Positions 23,081 through 32,479 of a stretch of DNA of 64,000 bases are shown piece after piece. Position 1 is the first letter of the stretch, and the number at the start of each line of letters is the position of its first letter. This DNA is from M3007 sp041392625 (GTDB lineage: Bacteria; Bacteroidota; Bacteroidia; Chitinophagales; Saprospiraceae), in the NCBI GenBank assembly GCA_041392625.1, contig JAWKLR010000002.1:186001-250000 (forward strand), given 5' to 3'. Both the position numbers and the translations under genes were made by a program. The notes beneath the pieces were generated by a model. That model was not told where the DNA came from and ran no database searches. It saw only the letters and a list, made by a program, of their open reading frames with translations.

Positions 23081-25117
23081 TTATTTGTCGTCTTCGTCGT
23101 CCAACTGTTCTTTGAGTTGGGCGAGTGCTGCGAGGTCACCAAGAGTTTCCTTTTCAACTTTCTGCTGCACATCTTTGATGGCTGCTTGAGTTTCACCGGC
23201 TTCTTTGGCTTTTTCTGAGCGTACTGCAGATTCTGCTTTGTACTTCAGATCTTCCCAGTAGCGGGTGTGAGAAACAAGGATACGGCGGTCGTCTTTGTTG
23301 AACTCGATTACTTTTACAGTAACGGTTTCATCAACATCAACGTTTTCACCATTTTCCTTTTTGATGTGCTTGCTAGGAGCGTATGCTTCCAGTCCGTGAG
23401 ACAATTGGAAGGTTGCACCTTTGTCGTCGCGCTTCAACACGGTTGCTTCGTGGAAAGAACCAACTGGGAATACTTCTTCAAATCCGTCCCATGGGTTGTC
23501 GGTCACTTGCTTGTGGCCGAGGCTGATTTGACGTTTTTCCTTGTCGATATCCAGTACAACAACTTCGAGTTCGCTGCCTACTTTTGTGAATTCGCTTGGG
23601 TGTGCGTAGCGCTTTGTCCATGACAAGTCGCTGATGTGCACCATACCGCTAACGCCTTCACCGAGTTCAACGAAGATACCGTAGTTGTTCATGTTTTTCA
23701 CAACACCTTTGTGGCGTGTGTCAACAGCGTAGGTTTCTTCGATTTCGCTCCAAGGATCGGAAGTAAGTTGCTTGATAGAGAGTGACATCTTGCGGTCTTC
23801 GCGGTCGATGGTCACTACTTTTGCTTCAACTTCTTCACCCATTGTGAAGTATTCTTTGGCGTTGATGCTCTGGTTGCCCCAGCTGATTTCGCTGATGTGG
23901 ATCAAGCCTTCAACACCTGGCATGATTTCAACAAATGCACCGTAGTCTTCGATGTTTACAACTTTACCTTTAACGGTTGCACCTTCGCCCATTTCTGCGG
24001 AAAGAACTTCCCATGGGTGTGGAGTCAACTGCTTCAGGCCAAGGCTGATGCGCTTCTTGTTCTCGTCGAAGTCAAGCACAACAACGTTGATACGCTGGTT
24101 GATTTCGAGGACTTCGCTTGGGTGTCCGATACGGCCCCAGCTGATGTCTGTGATGTAGAGGAGTCCGTCCACGCCACCGAGATCGAGGAATGCACCGAAG
24201 TCTGTAATGTTTTTAACAATACCTTCGAGAACCTGACCTTTTTCAAGGCTCTGGAGAATTTGCTCGCGCTGTTCTGCCAGATCGCTTTCGATGAGTGCTT
24301 TGTGGCTAACAACGGCATTTTTGATTTGCTCGTTGATTTTAACCACTTTGAATTCCATTGATTTTCCTACGTACTGGTCGTAATCGATCACCGGCTTGAT
24401 GTCGATCTGAGAACCAGGAAGGAATGTTTCCAGACCACTGCAATCAGCGATCAAACCACCTTTGGTTTTGCTGATAATGGTACCTGTAATGATGGTTCCG
24501 TTTTTGAAGGAATCCACGATGCTTTCCCAGGCGCGGAGGATTTTTGCCTTTTTACGAGACAAGCCCAACTGGCCCTGAGCATCTTCCTGGCTTTCAACGT
24601 ATACTTCCACCCAGTCACCAGCCTTCAGGTCTGGCATGTCGCGGAATTCGCTGGAAGGAATTACACCGTCGCTCTTGTAGTTGATGTCGAGAACGATATC
24701 GCCTCCGTGGATGGCGCTAACCATACCCTGGATGATTTCATTTTCGTTTACGCTGCGAAGGGTAGATTCGTACTTTTCCAGGTAGTCTTTGCGCTCAGAA
24801 TCGGAGTACGCGGTAGCACCACGCTTGTCCATTTCCCAGTTGAAGTCGTCGTGAGCAGCGCCGAGTTCTGGCTCGTCGTCTGGCAACACCACTTCTTCGT
24901 CGCTTTCGTCTTCGTCTGCTGCTTCTGCAACAGGCTCTTCAGCGGCGGGAGCTTCTTCTTCCTTCTTTTTAGATTTGGGAGCGGCTTTTTCAGCCTTAGG
25001 AGTTTCTTCGGTTTCTACTTCTGCGGTAGCCTCTTCGTTTACTTCGGGGGTGGTTTCTTCGGTGTTCTCTACAGGAGTCTGATCCTGATCGAGGTCTTTT
25101 TCGTCGTCAAATAACAT
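23081..25117 (-). CDS. rpsA: 30S ribosomal protein S1
   Basis: Ribosomal protein S1 of 678 residues, which binds mRNA on the 30S subunit. A long acidic, Ala/Glu-rich N-terminal extension of about 95 residues precedes six S1 (OB-fold) domains, starting at about residues 130 (EIIQGMVSAIHGGDIVLD), 215, 300 (GIVKNITDFGAFLDLGGVDG), 385, 470 and 555. Domains 3 to 5 carry the strongest RNA-binding motifs (GAFVEI, GLIHISEISW). Domain 6 is more divergent (ATFQLSHGLEAYAP), followed by a charged helical tail. The acidic N-terminal extension is typical of Bacteroidota S1. Promoter and terminator are visible, so it appears monocistronic. Confidence 0.97.
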   Translation of the reverse strand: MLFDDEKDLDQDQTPVENTEETTPEVNEEATAEVETEETPKAEKAAPKSKKKEEEAPAAEEPVAEAADEDESDEEVVLPDDEPELGAAHDDFNWEMDKRGATAYSDSERKDYLEKYESTLRSVNENEIIQGMVSAIHGGDIVLDINYKSDGVIPSSEFRDMPDLKAGDWVEVYVESQEDAQGQLGLSRKKAKILRAWESIVDSFKNGTIITGTIISKTKGGLIADCSGLETFLPGSQIDIKPVIDYDQYVGKSMEFKVVKINEQIKNAVVSHKALIESDLAEQREQILQSLEKGQVLEGIVKNITDFGAFLDLGGVDGLLYITDISWGRIGHPSEVLEINQRINVVVLDFDENKKRISLGLKQLTPHPWEVLSAEMGEGATVKGKVVNIEDYGAFVEIMPGVEGLIHISEISWGNQSINAKEYFTMGEEVEAKVVTIDREDRKMSLSIKQLTSDPWSEIEETYAVDTRHKGVVKNMNNYGIFVELGEGVSGMVHISDLSWTKRYAHPSEFTKVGSELEVVVLDIDKEKRQISLGHKQVTDNPWDGFEEVFPVGSFHEATVLKRDDKGATFQLSHGLEAYAPSKHIKKENGENVDVDETVTVKVIEFNKDDRRILVSHTRYWEDLKYKAESAVRSEKAKEAGETQAAIKDVQQKVEKETLGDLAALAQLKEQLDDEDDK

Positions 25118-25218
25118 AATAAAGGAGTGGTCGGTTTTGAGGCTTTTAATGGTAAAAAAGTATGCGCATCACTTCGGGGACGATCCGCGTTGCCCCTCGC
25201 TTTTTTCCAAAGCGGGCG

Positions 25219-25249
25219 CGAAGGTAAGCTTAATTGGTTTAATAAACAA
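25219..25249 (-). promoter_or_regulatory. rpsA promoter
   Basis: On the minus strand TTG (25249-25247) is followed after 20 bases by TACCTTCG (25226-25219), close to the Bacteroidota consensus TTTG-N19-TAnnTTTG. The rpsA ATG is about 100 bases downstream. Confidence 0.55.
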
Positions 25250-25259
25250 GCTGAAGGTA

Positions 25260-25504
25260 AGATGATTTGTTGATACGCCCTTCGGGCTAGATGATTTGTT
25301 GATATAGAAGTGGTAAGTTGTAGCGAAGTAGTAAGTATATTTTTGACATGTTACAGGTCAACTTATCACTTACAACTTACCACTTCTGCATAAACAGAGC
25401 CTCATAGAGGCGAACTAAACGAATAAACAATTTCAACGAATCATCTAGCCCGAAGGGCGTATCATCAAATCAACTTAGCCCGAAGGGCGCATCATCAAAT
25501 CATC
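25260..25504. repeat. Composite intergenic repeat A-B-C-A
   Basis: Module A (CGCCCTTCGGGC core), then module B with arms GAAGTGGTAAGTTGTAG and ACTTACAACTTACCACTTC, then module C inverted (CAGAGCCTCATAGAGGCGAA), then two inverted module-A half units in tandem (TAGCCCGAAGGGCG twice). The order A...A around B and C matches the block at 21487-23000. Confidence 0.75.
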
Positions 25505-25510
25505 TGAAAG

Positions 25511-26350
25511 TTATTCTTTAAACTTGGAGCCAACGGGCGGGCGATAGGTTCCGAATGGGATTTTTAAAAGCGTGCCCAGGTCGGACTGTTCTGCGGATTC
25601 CATATGGGTATCGATTCCAAAAACAAGCGCTTCGCCCGGGAGGTCCATGTAGGTTCCGAAGAGGCGGTCCCAGATGGAAAAAATGTTTCCGTAGTTGGAG
25701 TCGGTGTAGGGCAGCACATAATGGTGGTGCACCCGGTGCATGCGCGGGGTAACCAATACATAGCTGAGCGCGCGTTCAATGCCTTCCGGCAGGCGTACAT
25801 TGGCATGGTTGAATTGAGACAAAGCCACGGATAAAGACTGGTACATAAACACCAGCCACATCGGTGCTCCGCACAAAAGGGCACCCAATGTTGTAAAAAC
25901 AAAACGGATAACACTCTCCCCTGGATGATGGCGGTTGGCTGTTGTGGTATCCACATGCGGGTCGGTATGGTGCACCAGATGGAAACGCCACATCCATTTC
26001 ACTTTGTGTTCGGCCCAGTGCGCCAACCAGGCTCCCGTCAGGTCGAGGAGTAACAGTCCGAGAAGCATAAACGCCCAAAGGGGCAACGCCGGGAGCCACT
26101 GCAACAGGCCAAAGTCGTTGGCAACAGCCCAGTCGGTTGCTTTCAGCAAAAGAAATGCCATGGCAAAATTAACCACGATGGTCGTCGCAGTAAAAAAAAT
26201 ATTGATCCAGGCATGACTCCATTTTTTATACCCATATTGAAAAACAGGGACTGCATTTTCAATCAGCCAAAAAATAGTAATACCGCCAACCAAAATAGCA
26301 GCCCGGTGGGCGGAGGGTATTTGAGAAAAATATGCGACAAGCGTTTCCAT
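25511..26350 (-). CDS. Sterol desaturase / fatty-acid hydroxylase superfamily membrane protein
   Basis: A 279-residue integral membrane di-iron oxygenase-type protein. The histidine clusters of the family are present: HWAEHKVKWMWRFHLVHH (H-x3-H and HxxHH), HVDTTTANRHHPGE, and the last cluster MHRVHHHYVLPYTDSNYGN. Together these supply the eight or more His ligands for two irons. Four hydrophobic spans lie before and between them. The ATG at 26350 is used; a GTG 13 codons upstream is possible. Substrates of bacterial members range from carotenoids to fatty acids and alkylglycerols, and none can be assigned here. It is divergent from the arylsulfotransferase-like gene, separated by 151 bases. 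Confidence 0.88.
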   Translation of the reverse strand: METLVAYFSQIPSAHRAAILVGGITIFWLIENAVPVFQYGYKKWSHAWINIFFTATTIVVNFAMAFLLLKATDWAVANDFGLLQWLPALPLWAFMLLGLLLLDLTGAWLAHWAEHKVKWMWRFHLVHHTDPHVDTTTANRHHPGESVIRFVFTTLGALLCGAPMWLVFMYQSLSVALSQFNHANVRLPEGIERALSYVLVTPRMHRVHHHYVLPYTDSNYGNIFSIWDRLFGTYMDLPGEALVFGIDTHMESAEQSDLGTLLKIPFGTYRPPVGSKFKE

Positions 26351-26501
26351 GTTGCTGTAAGTTCTAAACTGCGTTTCGAGAATGGGCACAAACTACCAAA
26401 ATTCATAAAAAAATATGCGCTAAATCTGACCAAAGACGGATACACCTCGTTTCATACAGCCAAATTGATTAGGTTTGATCTTTCTCATAGAACTTCCCAT
26501 C

Positions 26502-28169
26502 ATGCGCAAAACACTCTGGATTTTTTTATTCCTGTTCAACCTCAGCCTCCCCGCTCAAACAGTTGGCACCCTGGTATATGAGGATGGCATACAGGAGGGC
26601 TATACATTTTTCTCTCCCTTTTCCGGCACCAAAGCCTATCTGATAGACAACTGTGGGCGACTAATCAACTCCTGGGATCGTGGCACCCGCCCCGGGTTGG
26701 CAGCCTACTTTCTGGATAATGGCCTGATGTTCCGAACCTACAAACCCGATCCAATGGGCCCCTTCACTTCCGCCAGCAATTCAGGAGGCGTAGAACTGGT
26801 CGATTGGGACAACAACACCGTCTGGCAATTTGAGTGGAATACACCCACCCAAATTTCTCACCACGATGCACTGTATATGCCCAACGGTCATGTCCTGCTG
26901 CTTACCTGGGAATTGGTGTACAGTCCCGAACTCATAGAACTGGGCCGTAACCCAAACGAAATTGCCCCGGAAGGGTATATGTGGTCTGAACGTATTCTTG
27001 AACTGGAACCGGTAGGTACAAACGACGCCAATATTGTTTGGGAATGGAAGATAAAAGATCACTACATCCAGGATTTTGACAGCAGCAAACAAGGCTTTGG
27101 TACCATTGCCGAACACCCGGAATTATTTAATATCAACCTGCCGGAACTCAACAGCTCCAACTCCAATTCAACGCGCGACTGGAACCATTTTAACTCCATC
27201 GACTACAACGAGTCGCTTGATCAAATTCTCCTGAGTGTGCGCAACTCCGATGAGATCTGGATACTGGATCACAGCACAACTACCCAGGAAGCCGCTTCGC
27301 ACACCGGAGGGCAGTATGGAAAAGGCGGCGATATTCTGTACCGCTGGGGAAATGCTTCGGCCTATAACCGCGGGCCAGTGAGTGATCAAAAATTATTTGG
27401 ACAACATGGCGTGCACTGGATTCAAGCCGGCCTGAATGATGCAGGAAAAATTTTGATTTTCAACAATGGAAACGGTCGGCCTGGCCCCGATTATTCCACG
27501 GCTGAAATCTTGGATCCGCCGCAAGACAGCCTTGGTTTTTACACCCAATCCCCCAGCGTAGCATTCGGCCCGGCCACGGCAGAAATTGTATATGGAGACC
27601 AGGGTGGGGAGGACTTTTACTCCGCTTACCTTTCCAATGCACAGCGACTAAAAAACGGCAATACCCTTATCAATGCAGGTTCGCCGGGTCGGATTTTTGA
27701 AGTCGATCCGCAACGCAACCAGGTGTGGGCCTATGAAATCCCTCTGAACGGCGACACCCCCGCTTCACAGGGCCAAAACCCAAACAACAACTCCAACTTT
27801 CGCGCCTATAAATTCACACCCGATTTTCCAGGCTTTACTGGCATCGACCTCGCCCCCGGAAACACCATTGAATTTGGGATGAATCCGATTAATTGCGAAC
27901 CGTCCAGCGCAATTTTCAAGCCCGATGTGCTGACGCCCGATGTCCGGATCACCTGGATGCCCGAAAGCCACGCAATCCGTATTAGCAATCCGGATGCACA
28001 GGATTTAGACCTTCAGGTTTACCATGTGGATGGACGCCGGGTTCTACATCAGACCGGAAATTCAGCGGAAATGCAGATCCCAATGCAGAATCACCCACCC
28101 GGAAGTTACCTTGTTCGGGTAGCAACCAACGGGCGGATTTTTAGCGACTTGTTTTTTATTTTTAACTAA
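26502..28169 (+). CDS. T9SS-secreted arylsulfotransferase-like protein
   Basis: A 555-residue secreted protein. It starts at 26502, giving the signal peptide MRKTLWIFLFLFNLSLPAQ; the upstream in-frame ATG at 26475 has no benefit. The central 400 residues resemble arylsulfotransferase (ASST)-type beta-propellers: YLIDNCGRLINSW, VELVDWDNNTVWQFEW, SHHDALYMPNGHVLLLTWE (with the conserved HHD), DWNHFNSIDYN and ILYRWGN. A type-A T9SS tail follows (LDLQVYHVDGRRVLHQ, then GSYLVRV and ISDLF-like end). Whether it transfers sulfate is uncertain, since many Bacteroidota relatives are uncharacterised. It ends with a perfect hairpin that includes its stop codon. Confidence 0.82.
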   Translation: MRKTLWIFLFLFNLSLPAQTVGTLVYEDGIQEGYTFFSPFSGTKAYLIDNCGRLINSWDRGTRPGLAAYFLDNGLMFRTYKPDPMGPFTSASNSGGVELVDWDNNTVWQFEWNTPTQISHHDALYMPNGHVLLLTWELVYSPELIELGRNPNEIAPEGYMWSERILELEPVGTNDANIVWEWKIKDHYIQDFDSSKQGFGTIAEHPELFNINLPELNSSNSNSTRDWNHFNSIDYNESLDQILLSVRNSDEIWILDHSTTTQEAASHTGGQYGKGGDILYRWGNASAYNRGPVSDQKLFGQHGVHWIQAGLNDAGKILIFNNGNGRPGPDYSTAEILDPPQDSLGFYTQSPSVAFGPATAEIVYGDQGGEDFYSAYLSNAQRLKNGNTLINAGSPGRIFEVDPQRNQVWAYEIPLNGDTPASQGQNPNNNSNFRAYKFTPDFPGFTGIDLAPGNTIEFGMNPINCEPSSAIFKPDVLTPDVRITWMPESHAIRISNPDAQDLDLQVYHVDGRRVLHQTGNSAEMQIPMQNHPPGSYLVRVATNGRIFSDLFFIFN

Positions 28170-28215
28170 GCTGGATTTTAGCCATTTGCTGTTAGCAGTT
28201 GGCTAAAATCCAGCT
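28169..28215 (+). terminator. Long perfect hairpin after arylsulfotransferase-like gene
   Basis: Perfect 16-base arms (AGCTGGATTTTAGCCA / TGGCTAAAATCCAGCT) at 28169-28184 and 28200-28215; the loop itself contains TGCTGTTAGCA. The last base of the TAA stop is the first base of the stem. No long T-run follows, so pausing or mRNA-end protection may matter more than classical termination. Confidence 0.6.
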
Positions 28216-28231
28216 AATACACTCTGAACCC

Positions 28232-28672
28232 ATGAAGGCTTTTTTCAAAGAGATGTTTGAATACCACCATTACTACAACGCAGAGCTTATCCGGATGGTC
28301 GAACGGCACCAAACGGAATTACCCGAGCGAAGTTACCCCCTGGTTGTGCACATTCTGAATGCCCAGTTGATCTGGAATGACCGGATTCTGAACCAGCCAT
28401 TCCGGATCTTACCCGACGACGCAGCGCCTGCGGCTTGTTTGCTACAAAATGACAGCAACCACCGTGACACCCTCCGAATTCTTGAAACCGATGCACTGGA
28501 CCGTGTGGTACAATATACCAACTCCAGAGGTGAACAATATGCCAATACCGTTCAGGACATCCTTTTTCATGCTGCCAACCACAGCACGCACCACCGTGGA
28601 CAGGTAATTTCCGACTTGCGGCAAAGCGGAATAGTCCCATTTATGTCGGATTACATTTTTTACAAACGATAA
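28232..28672 (+). CDS. DinB-family protein
   Basis: A 146-residue four-helix-bundle protein of the DinB/YfiT superfamily, metal-dependent enzymes often acting with small thiols. The three potential metal-ligand histidines are seen: H in VVHILNAQLIWNDR, and the HAANHSTHHRGQ cluster near the C-terminus. The ATG at 28232 is chosen over an in-frame TTG within the preceding hairpin. A second DinB protein with a signal peptide is encoded at 34584. The substrate is unknown. Confidence 0.85.
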   Translation: MKAFFKEMFEYHHYYNAELIRMVERHQTELPERSYPLVVHILNAQLIWNDRILNQPFRILPDDAAPAACLLQNDSNHRDTLRILETDALDRVVQYTNSRGEQYANTVQDILFHAANHSTHHRGQVISDLRQSGIVPFMSDYIFYKR

Positions 28673-28675
28673 ACC

Positions 28676-28786
28676 GTGAAGACGTATCCGGCAGAAGCCT
28701 TGTTTATTCTGTTTGCATTGTCCTGTTTCAAATCAAAAAATGGAGCTCAGGAATCCAGCACGCAAGGGGGTGCTTCAGAGCCTTAA
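28676..28786 (+). CDS. Possible small lipoprotein fragment
   Basis: A 36-residue frame starting with GTG, 4 bases after the DinB stop: hydrophobic core AEALFILFALSC (a plausible lipobox ALSC), then a short Ser/Gly-rich tail ending in a stop. It could be a real tiny lipoprotein or the remnant of a longer one cut short. Support is only the signal-like N-terminus; coding bias cannot be judged at this length. Confidence 0.25.
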   Translation: MKTYPAEALFILFALSCFKSKNGAQESSTQGGASEP

Positions 28787-28949
28787 TCTCACACAAAAAC
28801 AAACTGTATAGTTCTGGACATTTTCAGGAATTTTTAGCCCTCCAAGGCGACAGTTTGATGAACGATGGACAACATGGCTTGTTTCATTTAGTAGTGAGCA
28901 ATTAAAAACACATGCTCAACTTTTCACCCATTAAATGCACCTATAAGGT

Positions 28950-29309
28950 ATGGAAGCAATTAATTTACACGAGAAATTTCAAACCTTTTCGGATCACTGG
29001 AGTCCAAAGATAATCGGAGCACTGAACGGACAGGAAGTTCGTCTTGCCAAGCTCAAAGGCGAGTTTGTGTGGCATGACCACAAAGACGAAGACGAGTTGT
29101 TTTTTGTGGTAAAAGGCTGTCTGAAAATGGAGTTTCGGGATAAAACCGTAGTACTGAATACGGGTGAAATGCTGATAGTCCCCAAAGGAGTAGAGCACAA
29201 GCCCGTTGCCGAGGAGGAAGTTTGGGTACTTCTATTTGAACCTGCACAAATCAAACACACGGGAGACGTACAACATGAATTAACCAAAAGCCGACACGAT
29301 TGGATTTAG
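28950..29309 (+). CDS. Cupin-domain protein
   Basis: A 119-residue single-domain cupin (Cupin_2). Motif 1 is WHDHKDEDELFFVVKG with His, His and Glu as probable metal ligands, and motif 2 is GEMLIVPKGVEHKP with the fourth His. The length and spacing are normal for small cupins. These proteins range from isomerases and dioxygenases to sensors, so no function is assigned. It stands alone between the DinB gene and the subtilisin-like gene. Confidence 0.88.
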   Translation: MEAINLHEKFQTFSDHWSPKIIGALNGQEVRLAKLKGEFVWHDHKDEDELFFVVKGCLKMEFRDKTVVLNTGEMLIVPKGVEHKPVAEEEVWVLLFEPAQIKHTGDVQHELTKSRHDWI

Positions 29310-29425
29310 AGCCCTTCTTTTCTGCTTATTTTATCACAAATATGCATTTACTCACTTGTAGTTAGGAAATTCCAGTTCTAATCAGGAATTTCGTGGCCAC
29401 TTACTGTATCTAATTAATTTGTATC

Positions 29426-32416
29426 ATGAAGAAATTACTCCTGCTTTTTTGCAGCGCCTTCTTACCCTATTTGCTACTGGCTCAGGCACCTGAAAAGGTC
29501 TCGCATGACCTGTGGCAAAGCATGCTTGACGCACCTCAGGCAGATCAAAACATTATGATCATGCTCGCGGATCAGGTTGATACGCGTGCCCTGCTGGATA
29601 AATTTGAAACCGAAAAACCTTCGCTGGAATACCGCAGCTACGAAACCATCACCCAGTTGCAAGCCAAAGCACAGGCAACACAGCCGGATTTGATTAACCG
29701 TCTGAATCGCCTCAATGGAGTGGATGCCAGTTCGATCAAATCTGTTTGGATTACCAATGCCTTGTTCCTCACTGCCAATGCGCAGGCGATTCAAACGATG
29801 TCGACCTGGAGCGAGATCGGTGAAATTGGTTTGAATGACCGGGTAGAGTTTGAAACTCCGGTAAATACCGAGCCGGTTGTAACCTCACCCAATGGCACCG
29901 AGCCTGGATTGCGTGCGGTAAAAGCACCATTTATGTGGGGCTTGGGCTATACCGGTTACGGACACAAAATTCTGGTAATCGACACCGGTGAAGAAATGGA
30001 TCACCCGGCATTGCGCGATGGATTCTGGTGGCACCAGGTTCCCAAAGACCAATCCTGGAATGGTTCAGCATATCCGGAAGATTGCGACCAGGAAGGTGGA
30101 CACGGCTCACACGTTACAGGCACTGTATGTGGTCTGGATCGCACCACCAACGATACGATCGGTGTAGCATACAATGCACACTGGATGGGAGGCCCACTGC
30201 CCAATACCGATGGCTGTAGCCCATTCAACCAGACCGTATTCAATGTAACAACGACCATGCAATGGGCAATGAACCCGGACGATAATGCACAAACCAGTGC
30301 TGACATGCCGGATGCAATCAACTGCTCATTCAATTCCGGACAATTCAGCTGTACAACGACCAACACCATCAACATTCTGAATGCACTGGAAGCAGCCGGA
30401 ATCGCAGTTGTTTGGTCTGGAGGAAACAGCGGCCCCGGAGCACAAACTGTAATTTCAGGAGCCAGTATCAATACCGATTTGGTGAACTCCTTTGCTGTAG
30501 GAGCAGTAAATGGCGCCAACCCAAGTTTCCCAATTGCCAATTTCTCCAGTCGCGGACCAAGCCCTTGCGGTGGAACCGGCTCTCTGGCAATCAAGCCTGA
30601 AGTTGCCGCCCCAGGTGTAAACGTACGCTCCTGCATGAAAGGCGGTGGCTACATGAGCATCGACGGAACATCCATGGCTGCACCGCATGCCTCTGGATGT
30701 GTGGTTATTTTGAAGGAAGCATTCCCGACTCTTTCCGGAATTGAGATCAAAATGGCACTCTACAACAGCGCTGATGACCTTGGCGTTGCCGGAGAAGACA
30801 ATACCTACGGAAAAGGGATGATCAACCTGGAAAATGCCTACAACTACCTGATCAATGAGGGCCACACACCGGTTCCTCCAGTTGCATACGACCACGATGT
30901 TATTTTGGTAAATGTTGAAATTCCCGGGAATTGCAACGGCCCGGTAGTACCTGTCGCCACATTTGAAAATTCCGGAACCTCCAATCTTACCTCTCTCCAC
31001 TTTGTATACGGATTGGAAGGTGGCACTGAATTTACCTATGACTGGACTGGCAACCTGGCTCCAAAAGCCCACGTAACCATTGAGTTGCCAGGAGCAACCG
31101 GAATTGTAGCAGGCGACTACACCTTTGTTACCCGTGTCGAAAGCCCGAATGGCCAAACCGATGCGCGTACACTCAACAACCAGTTTAAAACCCTGTTTAC
31201 CATCGTTGATGACGAGTACGCAACGGCTCAGGTTTCTGCAACACAACTAGAACCAGTTTGTACCAACTCACAGGTTTTGCTGGAGTACACAACGGATCTG
31301 GAAGACAACGAAACCGTTCAGTGGTTTAGCTTGCCAAACAGCGGTTCTGCACTGGCCGAAGGCAACACCTATGTTACGCCTCCATTGACAAACAACACAA
31401 CCTATTACGCCAGCACAGTATTCCGTTACTCCGGTGGAAAATCTGAATTGCCAAATGGCAACAACGGGTCCAGTACTGGCAATGGTTTGTTGTTTACTGC
31501 CGATAAAGACTTCATTTTGAAGTCCGTTAAAGTATACGCTCCTGCAACAGGTGGCCGTCAGATTCAATTGCTAGACAACAACGGCAATGTAATTGCAACT
31601 AAATTGGTTTCCATAAATACTCCCGGTGAAAACCGAATCAATCTGAATTTCAATGTACCCGCTGGTACCGGTTACTTCCTGAAACTCATTTCCGGACAAA
31701 ACCTCAACCACACCTCCATTTCACCTGGTTACCCACACATCATTCCGGGTGTAATTAATATCTATAGTGGACGTACCGGCTCAGGTGCAAATACCATTTT
31801 CCTATACTACTACTTCTTCGACTGGGAGATTGAAGTACCGCTGGAATGTGGCCGTGTAGCCGTTCCTGTAACTGTATCTGGAAGTGCTGCTCCAAACGTG
31901 GACATCAGCGGTCCGAATGTAGTTTCTCTTGCACTCGGCGGCACTGCCAACTTTACTGACCAGACCTCCGGGGCTACTTCATGGAGTTGGGATTTGGGCA
32001 ACGGTACAACCAGCACCGAGCAAAATCCAACTGCAACTTACACCGAAGCGGGCACCTATACCGTACAGGTGATGGTAACTACCAGCGGCGGCTGTGTAAC
32101 CTATGGCACGCATACCGTTGAAGTGGTGCAGACATCTTCTTCCTTTACTCCGGAATTCGATCCGGGCAGTGTGATGCTGTTCCCAAATCCGGCCAAGCAG
32201 GAAGTAAACCTGGGCTTCCTTCAGGATACGCCAAATGAATTGCGCATTCATATGGTTGATATGCTTGGACAAACCATTCTGACCCGCCAATTGAGCGGCC
32301 AACAGAACGGTTCTGTACTGCCTTTGGATGTAAAAGAATTGCCAACAGGCGTTTACTTTATTCAGGTAAACAGCGGCAACTCACTGTTCTGGACCGGTAA
32401 ATTTGTAAAAGAATAA
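29426..32416 (+). CDS. T9SS-secreted subtilisin-like serine protease (S8) with PKD domain
   Basis: A 996-residue secreted peptidase. It has a signal peptide (MKKLLLLFCSAFLPYLLLAQ), an inhibitor-like propeptide to about 150, then the S8 catalytic domain at about 165-480: Asp in ILVIDTGEEMDHP, His in GGHGSHVTGT, the oxyanion Asn in VVWSGGNSGPG and Ser in GTSMAAPHASG. A CARDB-like beta-sandwich (about 485-590), an Ig-like domain, a jelly-roll-like region (about 650-790) and a PKD domain (about 810-890, TSWSWDLGNGT) follow. A type-A T9SS tail ends the protein (LFPNPAKQEV, GVYFIQV, WTGKFVKE). All catalytic residues are present. It is probably surface-anchored or released and degrades extracellular protein. 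Confidence 0.95.
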   Translation: MKKLLLLFCSAFLPYLLLAQAPEKVSHDLWQSMLDAPQADQNIMIMLADQVDTRALLDKFETEKPSLEYRSYETITQLQAKAQATQPDLINRLNRLNGVDASSIKSVWITNALFLTANAQAIQTMSTWSEIGEIGLNDRVEFETPVNTEPVVTSPNGTEPGLRAVKAPFMWGLGYTGYGHKILVIDTGEEMDHPALRDGFWWHQVPKDQSWNGSAYPEDCDQEGGHGSHVTGTVCGLDRTTNDTIGVAYNAHWMGGPLPNTDGCSPFNQTVFNVTTTMQWAMNPDDNAQTSADMPDAINCSFNSGQFSCTTTNTINILNALEAAGIAVVWSGGNSGPGAQTVISGASINTDLVNSFAVGAVNGANPSFPIANFSSRGPSPCGGTGSLAIKPEVAAPGVNVRSCMKGGGYMSIDGTSMAAPHASGCVVILKEAFPTLSGIEIKMALYNSADDLGVAGEDNTYGKGMINLENAYNYLINEGHTPVPPVAYDHDVILVNVEIPGNCNGPVVPVATFENSGTSNLTSLHFVYGLEGGTEFTYDWTGNLAPKAHVTIELPGATGIVAGDYTFVTRVESPNGQTDARTLNNQFKTLFTIVDDEYATAQVSATQLEPVCTNSQVLLEYTTDLEDNETVQWFSLPNSGSALAEGNTYVTPPLTNNTTYYASTVFRYSGGKSELPNGNNGSSTGNGLLFTADKDFILKSVKVYAPATGGRQIQLLDNNGNVIATKLVSINTPGENRINLNFNVPAGTGYFLKLISGQNLNHTSISPGYPHIIPGVINIYSGRTGSGANTIFLYYYFFDWEIEVPLECGRVAVPVTVSGSAAPNVDISGPNVVSLALGGTANFTDQTSGATSWSWDLGNGTTSTEQNPTATYTEAGTYTVQVMVTTSGGCVTYGTHTVEVVQTSSSFTPEFDPGSVMLFPNPAKQEVNLGFLQDTPNELRIHMVDMLGQTILTRQLSGQQNGSVLPLDVKELPTGVYFIQVNSGNSLFWTGKFVKE

Positions 32417-32434
32417 TTCGGTAAAAGAACCACA

Positions 32435-32472
32435 CAAAAAAGCCACTTCGAAGTATCGAAGTGGCTTTTTTT
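32435..32472. terminator. Bidirectional terminator
   Basis: Eleven-base perfect arms (AGCCACTTCGA / TCGAAGTGGCT) with AGTA loop, flanked by an A-run on the left and a T-run on the right, between convergent protease and LETM1-like genes. Confidence 0.9.
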
Positions 32473-32479
32473 ATGTGTC

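Larger units (their letters stand above)
25118..25510. other. Intergenic region: rpsA promoter and composite repeat A-B-C-A
   Basis: This 393-base region holds the rpsA promoter at its left end and then an almost continuous block of repeats: module A (25260-25303), module B (25303-25388), module C (25392-25435) and a double inverted module A (25438-25504). I see no gene. Confidence 0.7.

Noticed and set aside
23897..24361. Plus-strand frames opposite rpsA, including 24707-25114
   Set aside because: Antisense to a highly conserved ribosomal protein gene; composition follows rpsA codons.
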